A DNA stretch of 64,000 nt, taken from positions 930,001-994,000 of the forward strand of contig OY725500.1 of the NCBI GenBank assembly GCA_963281255.1. Reading direction: 5' to 3'. Below the pieces are notes generated by a model, which was not told where the DNA came from, searched no databases, and worked only from the letters and a program-made list of their open reading frames with translations. Source of the stretch: Aphrocallistes beatrix. Taxonomy: Eukaryota > Porifera > Hexactinellida > Sceptrulophora > Aphrocallistidae. This document shows, one piece after another, positions 30,707-45,700 of this stretch. Within the stretch, counting starts at the first letter, position 1; each line of letters opens with the position of its first letter. The translations under genes were made by a program, and so were the position numbers.

Positions 30707-33700
30707 TTATTCTGGACAGATTATATGAATGGCTTGCTTCGCTTCTAGCCTCACAGCTGGGAGGTCCATATCTCGAACAAAAGTCAGTTGATTCGTTGCT
30801 TGTGTGTACTAGAAAGTGGATGTAATTGACAATATGGAATTAGACATGCTACGATACGATATGTTAGAATAATGTAGTCTAGTAGATGTAATGTTAAGTT
30901 TGTAAACTGACCTTTATCTTAGCTAGAGCCCTGCAAGCTCCTTGTCTCCTAGCCTGGTCACTGTGTTCCAGGACAGATATAAAGTAGCTCCCCACCTAAT
31001 ATGGAGATGGATTGTTAATACTATGGGAGAGTACAGACAATTGTATTGTATAGTACAGCCATTTCTAAGTATTTTCAAATAAAAAAATTAAAAACGCGAA
31101 AAAGTGTGTTCATGCCAACTATCCCCTTTACATGAAATTTCTCCATTATGTCCCGATTTTTTTAAATTCTATGTATAATACTTTTTTATTGAGTCCCGCC
31201 ATGTCCTGCGAAATTCAACGCTGCGTCCGGCTTTTATCATGGCTCAAGTTGGCATGTATAAAAGTGACCCATGTGAATTTATTTGTAACACAACAATGTC
31301 TTAATATATTATCTACAATTCTAATCATGAACACACCTCTTCCAGCATCTTGGAATCCCTGGTGATATTCTTGAGGTAGTTTTCTAAGAGAGTATACATT
31401 ATAAGCTTATTACTTATTAGCTTTTGATGGCCGCACGTACTGAACTGCCGTGTAGAAACCTATCCGGATTTAAAGAGGCATTGCTAGCATGGCGTAAGCT
31501 TGATGACGTCATAATCTACCGGCTGAACACGTCACTGCCCGTGAGAGCTCTCAAAGAGAACGAACTCGATCGGACGAGTCAGTGTAAAGGATTACTGAAC
31601 GAATTCGAAGCTATGCATGTAGCAAGAAAAACCGCGATATCTTCCTGCTTAAAGGAGAACGAGAAAATTGTACAAGAATTGGCTCAGCAGAAGTCAGCTG
31701 GGAACGTTAAAGCGGATTTAGAGTTAAAGAAAGAAATGGTTAAGTTAAGATTGATTCAAGCTGAGTTGGGTGTGGAAGATGTAATCAAAAACAGAACGAT
31801 GAAAGTTTACCATGAAAGATGCTGGACCTACTACCAGCCAGCTTCTACATAGCCACTGTTCCGGGATAGAAGATGTAAGGTTACATTAGCAGTCGATTTA
31901 ATAATTATTGATTATTATGTATACGATATTTATACGATGAAATGAAATTTAGAATTTTATACGGAGGTCTGTTCTAACCTGCTATCTGGCATGACTCGTT
32001 GGGTTTGAGTAGCATCTCTGGGACAGCTCTGAGTATCCCTGTGTTGAATCCCATCCCAGCCATGCGTTTGAGCTAGAGTGGATAATGTTGAGATTCAAAA
32101 CTGTATTTTGATCAGAAAATATATAGAATTTTGCTCTGAATTCTGGAATTTGTATTAATTATTATTGAAATTCCACATTCTGATCAAAATATACATTCTC
32201 GATTCAAGCACTACACTACCATGGGCATTAAGTAAACTGAATCCATGCGATAGAGAAGTATTATTATTAAGGAAACCAGCTCTCTCTAAAAAAGTCACAA
32301 ACTTTAAGGAGATTTTGTGCTAGCTCCTTTCCCCCCTCAGAGTATTTATTGACACCTTTGTTAAAAGAGAAAAAATATCTTAATACCGACGAAACGTGCA
32401 TTCCTGAGGTTATTACTTACCGTTACGTTGACGACGTATCTCTCTTCTGAAGTCAGTCCGCCGTATAAGCTCACTAAGCAATGCATTCTGTCAACAAAAT
32501 GCCACTAAGGCTGTTATCTTATATTATAAGACAGCAGTGAGTTATGTAGAGTATTGATGTTATATTGCAATCGTACTCGAGAGTCTGAATAAACAGGGGG
32601 GTAGAACGGAGGTGAAAGAAAACCCAAAGATTAATAAGAAGGAGGTCCGTTTATTCGTCCCCAGAGTATGTATATACGTATAGTCAACCTTTTTTCTTAC
32701 TATTTCTTTACAGGTTCAAACAGTAAGAAAAACCCCGATAAGTACTATTGTTAATAAATTAAGTAGTAAAGTATTATATTCAGCTCACAATCCTCTGCCA
32801 CTTCTGAAACGTATTCTTCTAGCCCCGAACTGTAAGAAAATACATAAATCAATTCCTCAAGTATATTCCCTAATAATTCAAATTACATGATCTTCGTCTT
32901 GAAGTGGTCGTAGAACTGGAAGATAGTCAGGTACTGTGCCGCCGGCTGTTCTCCATCATCGAACGTTGTAGTGATTATCTCATTCGAGATGGTAGGAAAC
33001 ACTAGAGCGGAAAGCTTGTGCATAAAACAATATCTTAAGAAATGTATAAGATACATTTTGGTGGGGACATCCCGATTTTTTTTCACGGATGTCCCGTTTT
33101 TAAATGAAATTTCTCCATTCTGTCGCGCTTTATTTCATGATACGTAGTATTTTTCTATTGCGTTTCGCCATGTCCCGCGCAATTCCACGCTGCATCCCGC
33201 TTTTATCATGGCTCAAGTTTGCATGTATGCAATCTCCCATTGAAATAAAATGCTACACAATACTAATGTGCGTATTGAATATGGCGGTAGATGGATTATA
33301 ACAGACAGCTGAAAGAAGCGGACAGAATTCTCCACCAAATTAACAGTACACACCATAACATCCTCTCCATCGGCGGAGACGTGCTGGGTAGGTATGAGCA
33401 GCTGTGTGAGGAGAGGGTGCAGCGAGCAGTGAGAGAAGTCACAGACACCCTGGCGAGAGAACAATCTGAGTTGAGGGAGAGAGTTGTGCAAGAGACCGTG
33501 GAGGAAGGAATTAGACAGAAAGAGGAAGCGATCAGGGAGGCGTGGAGAGAAAGGGGGCTAGCTCTTGAGGCTAGCGAGAGGGAAGTAAGGGACGAGATGG
33601 AGGAAAAGGCGGACAGGATGGTTAGTGAGGAGAGAGAGAAAGGAGAACAGAGGTTCGGTTCTTACCAAATAATATATTTCATTACTAATCCGAATAAGTA

Positions 33701-36700
33701 TTATTTTCTCCATTTTAACGGGTGTAATTTAGAATGCAAGAAGCATTGGAGAGATCTAAAGAGATATGGAGAGAGGAATTGCTGGTGAGAGTGGAGGAGG
33801 TTAGACTGGAAGAGAAAACTATTGCGAATGAGAGGCTAGTTAGACTGAGAGAGGAAATGGAAGATGAAATGGATAGTAGGATATCAGAAATACAGAAAGA
33901 AGATGAAAATATTCTCAACACCAGTCTACAGGATTTAGAAGATGGTCATAAAATCAGATTGGGACAGGTACATAGAGAGGATAAAGAACAAGGGGATATG
34001 GAGATCAATGAAATCATCCGAGAACACAACTCCAAACTCAGTCAGAAGGAAATCGAGTTGAAGTTAACATTCGCCAATATTCGCACGCTAGAGGAACAGT
34101 TGAAGGAAAGAGATGGGAAGATTAACGAATTGGAAGCCAAGTACGCCGATTCTAGGATTGAATTCAGTCATTTCGTAGACACGATCAGCGGTCTAGGAGG
34201 AGGCTACACCGTCACCAAAGACATTTTATAGATAGGAACGATCTGATACTAATTCTGACACAAATCACTTCCATTCACTACTGTAATTTTCAAATAAATC
34301 ATTCGATTCGATTATACAATATGTACGTAGTTACTGATATGATATAGAAGCTGTAATTTGTTGTTGTGTACTCACGAAATGGATGTATTCGAATTCTCAC
34401 AATATTGTGAAGCAAACAAGGCAGATTTTAAAGGTTTTACACCTGTGTGAAGTGCTCTCTTCACTGACGTAGAGGTCTTAAATAGTCAAAGATTTAAAAT
34501 TATGTGAGTAGAGTAGCAACCTGAGTTGATACGATACGTAGGTATTTCAAATATTCGGAATCGTCACAATATTAATGAATAGAGATAAACTGTTTTTGGT
34601 TAAACTGCTCTGAGACAAAAGAATAATTGGATTGAGGAGCCTATCAGCGGAAAGTGAATGGATTAGGACTATTTATCTGATATACGGTGGCAGTTCGCCC
34701 GATACTAAAAGACATTTGCTCGAAAATTGCTTTTCAGTGGTCGACGAAGTTATCATTATAAGCTTGAGTGGGAATGGTACTTTTCTAGTAGTAATTCGGT
34801 AATAGGCGAAACTTTTTTTGTGTACAAACTACGTATACTCTATAACGCTAAATATTAACACTAGCCATCACACCAGCTGAGATCAAATGGCAGAGAGTAA
34901 CGGGAATGCGAAGGACGATGACGTCATAAAACTGTTTGTTGGACAGATCCCGAGACATTACGAGAAGGAGGATATCGAGGACATTATGTCTGAGTTCGGA
35001 GAGATCTACGAGATCAGTGTGATCCGTGACAAGATAACGAACGAGAACAAAGGCTGTGCATTCGTGACCTACTGCTCTCGGACTGGATCCAACACGGCAC
35101 AGGGGGAACTGCATGAGAAGAGGACACTCCCTGGAATGTCACACCCCATGCAGGTAGGTGTAGATAGGTAGATCGGATCTAGGAGGTTCGTAATGCGGTA
35201 TTTACATAGTGGGAATGTCATTGGGAGCAGGGGTGTCGGAAACAAACTCTTAGGGGGGGGGGCAACATTCAAACTTATTAATATAAGGATTATATCAAAA
35301 TTGCTGCCTATACTACACTCCAACTACATTGATCTGCGAACAAGATTGACAAAGTCATAACTAAACATAATTTCGTTTTTGGTACTGCAACAAAATAAAT
35401 GTAAGATCACATATTCCAGAAAAACTGGGGGGGGGCAAGTCCCCCCAGACCCCCCAATTCCTACGCCCCTGATGGGGAGAATGGGTTCGTGCGGTATTAG
35501 AGGTTTACCTGTATGCCGAAGGAAACAGCTATGTCATTGTGCTGCATTTTTCCGTCTTAAATTCACAATGGACAGCAGTTGTTTCGGTTATCTGACCTAA
35601 CGAAAGTGGTTTCATAGTAAGTGGTGACATTGAATGGAACATCTTACTGACTGATTGTTTACAGGTGAAACCAGCTAACAGTGAGGGCACACCTGAGGAA
35701 TGTAAGCTGTTCATCGGTATGATCAGCAAGCTAACGACAGAAGAGGACCTAAAGAATTTGTTCTCTCCTTTCGGGATTATCGAGAACATCACGGTGCTCA
35801 GGTATCAAGATGGTCAGAGCAAAGGCTGTGCTTTCTTAAAGTTCAGGAATAAATCAATGGCTCAGAAATCCATTAAAAGCCTCCACCACTCCCAGACCAT
35901 GCCGGGATGTACACAGCCTATCGTGGTGAAGGTAGCAGACACGGAGAGAGATAAAGCTGTGAAGAAGATGCAGCACCAGTTTAATCAGGCGCTACACGTC
36001 CTGGGGTCTATGGGTCCTACGCACGGCACCATCAGCCATATGCCCCCTGCACTCACCTCCATGTCCAACCCGCTAGGACAGCTCAATATGCTAGGAAATG
36101 GTGAGTCGATAGGATAGATACGGAATAGGACTCATTGAGGGATGATATGCCTATACATGTAGTATATTCCTTTTTATAAGTATAGCATATGATCAGTACA
36201 AATGTCCCCTGTATCCAACAAGTGTCACTATTTTATTGATACTTTTCGTCAATAATATACGGCCACTCTGTCACCTGTACACAGGGGGGTCACAGGAATT
36301 TTCCAAACTGGCGCGAAGCGGGGCCAAAGAAAAAAATCCGGGAGCCTTACTATTATTTTGGCTTAGGTAGTCGGATGAAATCCGGGACCGCAGAATCAAA
36401 CTCGGGGTAAATGCCCCGGATGCCCTCCCCCCTGGGACCACCCTGCCTGTACATAACGGCCACTTAAAAACAGTCCCGTCATCAACTTTCCATTACAATT
36501 AACCTCTACATATCGCCACCTGTACATAAGGCCATTCTCCCTGAGGTAGCCGTTATATACAGGTTCCACCGTAGCGTAATTATGCCGGTTGGATTATCTC
36601 CGCTCCGTGTAGAGTACCGGCTGGGCGCGCTGGTGTACCACCAGCTGCTCCAGCAGCAGATCCAGAACTTCCAGGGGATCGGGAGTCTCATCGCCAACCA

Positions 36701-39700
36701 GCACAGTCCACACGGCGGCGCCGCTCCAGCACACCACGCACACTCCCACTCGCACCACCAGCACTCGTCCCCCCTGGGGGCAGGCCCCCACAGCCTGCTA
36801 CCGGCGCACCAGGGCGAGGCGTCCCCCGCGGCCATCTCTCCCAGACAGTCGTACCCGCTCTCGCTTCACGACGGGATTCACGGGGCGATGGGACAGCAGG
36901 ATAAAATCCCCATCTACGGTGCTGCGCCGCAGTCCGGGATGAACTTACTCGTGACACCGCCCAACCCCTCCCCCCAGCGGTCAGGTCCGGAGGGGGCGAA
37001 CCTCTTCATCTACCACCTACCCCCCGAGTTCTCAGACTCAGATCTCTTCTCCACGTTTATTCCTTTTGGAAATATCATTTCCGCCAAAGTTTTCATCGAT
37101 AAACAAACAAGTCTATCTAAGTGTTTCGGTTAGTTCATAGTTGTATTATTTCTATACTAACCTAGAGGTAGCACGAATTGCACAAATTCACATCACTTTT
37201 AGTCCCACACTGTGCCCGATGGCACCGTATGTTCACCATTTAAAGCGCCATGTGTCTGACTCGCTATCAATTCCTGTTATAATCAGTGGCGTTCCTCCCT
37301 TGTTACGCCAATGGTTCTAATAAGGTTGGATATGAACTCTAATTCTAACATTTCTCAGGTTTTGTGAGCTACGATAATCCGATGTCTGCCGGGTCTGCTA
37401 TTCAAGCGATGAATGGATTTCAGATTGGCAATAAAAGATTAAAAGTACAATTGAAAAAAGCGAAAGCTTCTTCCAAGCCTTATTGACAGCCTTTCAGCCA
37501 GACAGATCGTTTATATTTTCAAAATCCAGATCTATTTTCAAGTGTCTTCTTGTTCTAGCTGTTAGGTATTGTGCGAGTAACAGTATTGTGCGTGTAGGTA
37601 CAGTTAGTCTGTCAGTCGTGTGTTAATGGTAGTTTAGTAGTCAAGTTTAGTAAAAAGTATTCCCTTGTAGTGAGTGCGGTGTAACCCTGTATCCACTGTA
37701 GTCTCAGTTCAGTTCAGTGATATATGGAGTGGTAGTCTCGTGCTGTATTACTCATTATTTATAAGATGTATTATTTATCTCGAGTGGCAACTTTAAAGGG
37801 TTCAATTGCGTTTATTATTAATATTACCGGGGCTCTAATGGGACTTAGCATTTCTAACTTTTTTCTGGCGACTAATGTTTATCCATTTGCATACATACAA
37901 CTTGAGCCATAATGATAAAGCGGGACGCGATATGAAATTTCGCGGGACATGTCGGGACGCAATAGAAAAGTGTTATACGTACATGTTATCCAAAAAAGCG
38001 GGACATAATGGAGAAATTTCATTTAAAACTCTCTGTTAGCATGTATGCATGGTTGTAGTGCGTGGTAAAATTGTTTAACTGGACCAGGGATTCATTCATT
38101 TTACTGTAAAACTATTTAGCCATCTATTCATTAATAATTTAATAATTTAACTCACAGAGGTGTGCCACGTCCGGGTAGTTCTTCCACACATCTCCGAACA
38201 TCCGGTCTAGCGCAAGGGAGAAGTTGTCTAGCGGCGCCACGAAATCCTACATTAAATGAAATTATTAAATAAGAATGTAGTTTATATTCTATTTTGTTTG
38301 TGTAAATAATATAAGTTATGGAAGAAGAGAAATTGAATCAATTCGACAGACTGGATCTGAGTCATAACGCTGGGTATTTTGAGACGAATGACAGTGACAT
38401 AGAGCTGTCAGACGAGGGGGAGATGGGGAGTGAGTTAGGGGAGGAAGGGAGTGCACTGAGGGAAGCGGCTAAAGAGTTGAAAGGTAAATCAGACCAATTT
38501 GAACTAGACATGGACAAGGAATTGGATGGTATGATCGGAGATATGGGCTACCCCGTGTCTCTACTGAAGCATTTGCAAGGTGTCGAGACAGATGGGAGCG
38601 AATCGGGAGCTGGTAAGTTTAAGAAGGATTCACACCTTGGTTTCTATGACAACGTCTACTTCGACTCAGATGAAGATGACACGACAGAGGAAGGTGAGAA
38701 AAAACGCGTTTTGAGTAACGATGAACTGTTATACGATCCTATGGCTGATGAACAAGACGAACAATGGGTCAACTCGCAAAGATTGGCTTACAGGAATCTA
38801 AAAAGTTCTGACACAAATGATGAGAATAATCCGAGTAAAAAGGAGGAGATGCCTCAATCTGACGCAATCCTGAGTTGTCCTAGTTGCATGGTATCCTTGT
38901 GCATTGACTGTCAGCAGCATGAGAGCTATAAGAACCAATTCCGTGCCATGTTCGTTATGAACTGCCGAGTAGAGACAAGTGAGACTCTGAAATATAAGAA
39001 GAAGAAGAAGAAGAGAGACAGGAAGGGAGTGCCGGATAAGACTATGGTGGAATATGACGTGTACAATCCTGTGAAGTGTGCCGGCTGTGATACAGAAGTT
39101 GGGGTATACGATTCGGATGAAGTTTTCCACTTTTACAATGTACTACCTAGCGAGCCTTGAAAACCAACATTGATTTGTCTCTAATATATTATTATATGGT
39201 GTTTGTCTGTCAGATTCTATGTTAATTGTGCTTGGACAGGAATGCGAATGCCCCCCTCTTCTTCCTCCATTTTCATATACTCCTTCGAGATTTTAATATT
39301 TAATTATTTCAAGGCTAAATTACGGCGTAGAAGTATACATTGAAAAATTGCAAAAAAAATCCGACTTTCGAACGGGAATGAAGTATAAATTTGTAGTTTA
39401 CCACCAAAACCTCACCCAGCACCCTTTGGGAGCTGACCTAAAAAGACCTAAAATTCCCGCTTAGCACAATAACTTTGAATTTAAATTCTTTTTCAACCTC
39501 GAATCCTTGGTGGCAGCATAACCCAAAAGGTATTCATTATCAACAAATGCCCTCTGCTCCAAAGACCGTCGTCTCTTCCATAAAATGACTGGTTTCATTG
39601 TTGAAAATGCCTTTTAAGGTAGCTATGAAAGCCTTTACTGTTGAGTTTTCACACTTTTTTGCTACTAACATCAAGTTTTGACTCTTGCAACAAACTTAGA

Positions 39701-42700
39701 ACACTATAATATTTAATACTAAATATTAAAACTCACGTTTTCTCCACAACAAGCTTGCCATAGAGCCCACAGCTCCCTACTGTTTCCTAGCTGAGGCACA
39801 ACTAAAGTGTAAAAATACGCGATAAATGTACATGTTTATAACTCTACTTCGTCCCACTCTAACTCACGCTGTAATGACTGGATCTGCTCATTGTCTGCGT
39901 GCATTAAAATAATGTCAATGATCTCAATTTGCCTCTCCAACAAGTTTAGACTCTTCTTCGTCTAAAAACGATAAGAGCGGTTATTTCATAAGAATATCAG
40001 ATACTTTGTGCAAATGGAAATTAGGGTACCGTACCTTCCATTGTAGAGGACCTGGTGGCTTTAGGTTCTAGAGAAATGGAACGGCGATTTATGAATTTAT
40101 TTGTATTGAGTTATTCATTCGTGATTGGTACAGTTTATTGCCTCACCTGGAGTAGATTTTCACAGTAGATGAGGAGTGTAGTTAGTAACTAAACAAATGC
40201 AATCGAGTTAATTTGTGCAGAAAGAAAGGTACAATGTTTGCATAGTTTGAACTGAACACAGCTGTGTTACAAATACAATCGTAAATCGATAAGAGTCATT
40301 TTCTGGTACGAATTACTGCTCGGTTCTATTAAACCGCTTAATTACTGAAAATATTTTCCCTAAAATAGCCAGCAGTATTTGCTAAAATGAGAATGTTCAA
40401 AAGCGCCAAGAGATTTCAAATCTCAAAACCCCAAAGTTGAAGATGTTAATTTCATATAGCTCAGCGCTGTCCAACAGGCGGCCCGCGGCCTTGCTTTGTG
40501 CGGCCCACGTTGCGTCCAAAATGCCTCTATCCATACCCATCCCGAGTGCACGCCCCTGTATTGCGGCCCGCCACTAAATGGTATGAAGCAGTTGCGGCCC
40601 GAAGTAAATATAGTTGGACAGCCCTGATATAGCTTATACAGCCATACCTCAGTGGCATAAGAAGAAGAATGGATGGGAATTGCAGATAATTAAATCTATC
40701 CTAACTCCCAACTTACGAAATCTATGTTATTTTTTCCTGTCGTTAGTATCGCTCCCTCTTCAATGCTCGTATCATCCGCAGGCAGACTGTCTCCCTTAGA
40801 GGATCGGGACGGGACGCGTTCTGTCTGTAACAGCTTATTAGTCTGGCTAGCAGTGACGTCATCAACTACAGTTTTATATCTTAAATCCATTGCTTGTTGT
40901 TGCTATGTACAGTGGAACCTCGTTAATACGAACTCCAGGAACGGTCAAATTTGTCCGTATTATCCAGAATTCGTATTAATAATCCTCCGTTGCCCCTGGA
41001 ATGTGTCGCGTCATTTCCGGTTTAAGCCATTTTGGGCGGGGAAGCCATACAAATTCGGGCTATTTACTATAAATAGATAAAACCCCAAGCCATCCGATAT
41101 AATTATTAACCAGAGTGATTCACATGTATTTTCTTCCGTAGAGGATAAAATATCTGTTCGTTTTAATGGAATATAAATTTGTCGGGTAACGAAATTGAAT
41201 TTTATACACACATGCTAAAAAAGTGCGCAAGAGTTTAGCCACTAAAGTAGAGTCTAGCTAGCGAATCAAAAAGACTCGAGTCAGAAATATAGCTAACGTA
41301 GAGTTCAAGTGCAAATAGTAGAGTTGGGCAATTTTATGAATAATACTTGTATTTAATTAACGGGAACAACTTGGGGGTCAGTTCTATTTATAGTAATGAC
41401 CCCACATTTATATGGCTTCCCCGCCCAAAACAGCTTAAACCGGAAATGAGTAAGCATAATAAAGTTTTTCCCGGGTTAAGTCAATCTGCTATGCCATCAC
41501 TATTGTCTGGGCTAATTTTATTGGATATAATTGATTGCATAACTCACCAGTCTCGAGGGCTAGTGCAGACATGTCCACCATTTCCTGCAGCATGAAATTA
41601 AGCTCCTCCTCATCCGACGAGTAATCCTCGGGCTGGAGAGATCCCTCACCGGATGTAGGGTCTACCATACAATCCCTTAATCCCGTCAGGTTTATCCCAC
41701 TATCTGAAGACCGCCTTAACTCCAGTTTTTCTGAAGTGTTAATTTCGTTTTGTATTTGTGGTTCTGATTCGTCGTTTAGAAAGTCGAATGCGTCCATCGC
41801 ATCAACTTCTGAGTCTGTGAGTGAGACCTTCCTTTCCTGCTTTGCGCTTTTGTTCTTAAGAAGAAGAATTTTTCATTAATTAACGTGAATTGATTGTTAC
41901 TTTTAAAATCTAAAATATATACATACGTACAGTGGAATTCGCTTACAACTCGAGTTTTGCTCATAAAATGGTTGCTAATACGCGAAATTGCTATAATAAG
42001 GGAACATAATTAACACAAAATCTTCACTTGGGACCTGAAGACTGGTTGCTAATAGAGCAATATTGCTAATAAGCAAATCCCACTGTATTGCATTTTCGAT
42101 TCATCTACATTAGTTAACAATCTGAAAACTCCGGGTTTTTTAAGACAAATATTTTATTTGAGTTCAGGTGTAAACAAATGCGTATTTTCTCAGAATTTCG
42201 CAATAATTTGGCTGGAAAAAGTGGTCAATGGTGTTTTGTAATCATCGTAACACTTTGACATTCTCCAGGCATTAAATGTGCTATATCTAAGTCTATTAGA
42301 GAAAGTTCAGTCATTTCCTACTCTCGCTTGTATAACATGAGTGGACAGACATGACGTATTGTTTTATAGTATCCATGATAGAATAACTTACTCGTGTTAG
42401 CATTGAGATCTTGTTCAGTCGCCCTTCCAACTCACTCAATACTTTCGCATTGTAGAATTCTGTTGAACAAACAACTCAATAACATTATGACTTTATGAGA
42501 AATTATAAACGATTTTTAATAGATCCAACTAAAAGGAATTAAATTGGGAATATCCATGTAGACATAGGAATGCTAAAGTTCACATTCTTTTTTAAGTAAT
42601 ATTACTTGGCTGGATACAAATTAATGAAATCTCACCTTTTTTCTGCTCAATACAGGACCAGAGGTTATCGTATGCCTCCAGCAAGTGACAGACTGAGTCC

Positions 42701-45700
42701 AGAGAGTCGCTGTCTCTGTGATAGTCCCTGTCGAGCTGTAGGTTATTCATCAGCTCCTTACGAGCTGACTCTGACTCCACCAGGATGGGTTTGTACCCCA
42801 CTCGCCCTTGATAAACATATCATAACGTATAACGTATAACGCAGTGGTTCCAAATCTGGGGTCCATTGACCCCTTAGTAGTCCACAGAAGATATAGGGGG
42901 TCCACAGGATTCAGAATATTACTGTTAATAGGAGGGGTCAACAGCCAAAAAAGGTTTAAAACCACTGGTATAACGCATAACGTATTGCTATCTTAAAATA
43001 CTTGTAAGAACGAAATGTGTATTTGAATACAATAGTCTCTTCAAGGTCCAATCAGTATTATCCAAACTATTACTATCTATCTAGTTCGTGCCTCCCATTA
43101 GCCTGATACAATACTTGTACTTCCTGTGTGCCCACTGATGCAGGTTATTGGCTCCAGATAACAATGTTCTAAATAATCACTAGATATGTATAATGTTCAA
43201 TACTCAATTTTCAGAATAATTCATATCGAATGCAGATCGCTTTAGTTCACATATGCGCTTTTTTCTTGGAGATTTGCTGGAAAAAACTTTTCTATGAAAA
43301 AAAACTGTCAAATCCGAATTACCAGGTTTGTACTGAGAGGGAGATCTGTGCAGCACTGAACAGACATTCCTAAGAGGACTGAATGAGCTGAAACTGTCCG
43401 AGTTAGGCATGGCTCCGATGTCACTACTGCTGCTGCTACTGCTCTTCAAGTCCTCTCGACTCCTAGTTTGGGAGTCCGGCATGGAGAATTTCCCTTCTGA
43501 CATCATCAGATAGTCCGAATCAGTGATTTGTTCGCTTAGTGTAGACTGAGGTCGAGCTCTACTCTGAACTGACTATAGAGTATAGCGTCTATTAATACCG
43601 CCGTAGCTGTACTTACCATCAAGCCATCTTAATCCTCCGAGCAGACTTAGAAGTTCTTTAGATTGTGGTTAGGATATTATCAGAAGAGTAATAATCTATG
43701 ATTACTCTCTGAAACGGTAGTAAATAGACAAATTCTTCTTAATTCTAGGCTGGATATGAGCTACTGAGTACCACTGACATATGTTGCAGTGTATTATAAA
43801 CAATAGATGCATTATTTTGATATTTGAAATCCATTAAATACGTATTTATCTACGATTTTGTGTTAATAACCATCGATATTTGTATAAAACACCTCAACAC
43901 AACCCAGACACTCCATTCTTAGAATTCGAACACAAAAAATGCAACCTTATTCGCCTCTAAGTCTTGAATCGACGTTTACAATCTTCTATCTTTCAATAAG
44001 ATTGAGAAACCTCGTTAAAAGCAATCGTATCGAAATAATATATTCTAGCATTACAAATTTATTATCGTTACCGGGGACAACTTGGGTCAATTTATATTTA
44101 TAGTACTGAACCCAAAGTAATTTATATGGCTTAAACCAGAAATTAGTAAGCAGAAGTTTTTCCCGGTTAATTTCACATTAAAATGGTGATATATTTCCGA
44201 TCATTGGTGCAGAGCTGTTCGGTTTAGCGAGGATGTAATGTATCAACAAATCAAACATGTTTAGGTGTGAATTTATATATACATAGTATATACAGTCGAC
44301 TCTGCTTAATAGGGTCACATCGGTCAGAGGACATCTTGCCCCGATTTTGATGAAGCGGAGAACCCTATTAACCGAAAATATTTTGTATTAGCTTCTATGT
44401 GTGAGAGCTATTCCGGTACTGCCAAAAGTGACCCGATTAAGCGGTTGACCGATTAAACAGTGAACCTATTAAGCGGAGTCGACTGTATTATAAACAATGC
44501 GTAATGATTTAGTATAATCTCACAATATCGGTTGGGATGACGACAGCTGGGGCACGACGTGCCCGCTGAATGCTGTGTTGCCTGCAGAGTGAGTGATAAA
44601 CTCAGACATTCTAATACTCTCCTGCCATTCACGTAGTTAGCCTACCTTGCTCGTTTTTTCTTATTCTCAAGTTTACTTGATCCAATGATGACGTCATGCA
44701 TTTCAAAATCCAAGATTTCCCCGTAATCAGGGTCAGTATAATGAAAACTAGGATTGCACTTGTCAATACACAATACAATACATTTAATCTAAATCTAATA
44801 CTCGAATAGTAACCAGCCCCCGAATACTCGTCCCCCCCAAAGAGGGTTCTAAAAGTATTTTGCTCCTTATTAGAAGATAATTTTACAGCAAATTCTTCCC
44901 TCTTAGGCTCCTGCCATTTATCTATATACCGTATATACTCGAATAGTTGCCGGCCCTCGGAATTCGCCTCCTCTGAGAAATCAGCCCCCCCCCCAAAGAG
45001 GGTGTAAATTCTTTTTCACCCCTTAGAATAAAGTTTTGTTACAAATTCTTCCCTCCTATCATTTATGCATTCATTCGTGCGGTTATATTAATCGAAAAGT
45101 CCCATATCCGAAATAAAAAATATTTTTTCAAAGCAAAAAATTAATATCCACCCGGATACTATTCGAGGATATACGGTATATTAATGTACTCACCGCCATC
45201 TCGCTTCAAAGTTAACGCTACACACATCATTAGATGCGCTTTTTAACACCAGCACGACATTCTGTGGATGAAGCGAGATCAAATCGTATGCGCTGAATTT
45301 CGCAGATCCCAGCAATAGGTTTCCTAAGAATCTTCGTATGTGCACCGCCTAGAATATAATGACGTCATAACGAGTAATTCTGAGTAAGATCAGTGATTGG
45401 GAATCATTGAGTCGGCAAAATTGAAAATTGCATTCAAAAGCATTTTAAAATTTCTAGTTAATGATACATTTTTAATTTAATAACAATCTTAATAATCTTT
45501 TTCATTAATATGATTACCATATATGTTCTATGCAATCTTCTTCTATGTTACGCATTTAATCATTCAATGAATTAAGATTGTGTGTGGGTTAGTTTACTGT
45601 TTTCTATCTACTAATCTTAATTTATAGATTATTGTCTATATATTCGTACTTATCATACAAACCCGAAAATCAGATTAATGTGAATAGAGAAGTGCTACTT

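Noticed and set aside
32421-32490. Acceptor at TTGACAG (32483) for RIPOR exon 26
   Set aside because: Joining there creates an immediate stop with the preceding exon's phase; the next AG (before 32473) keeps the frame, although its polypyrimidine tract is weak.
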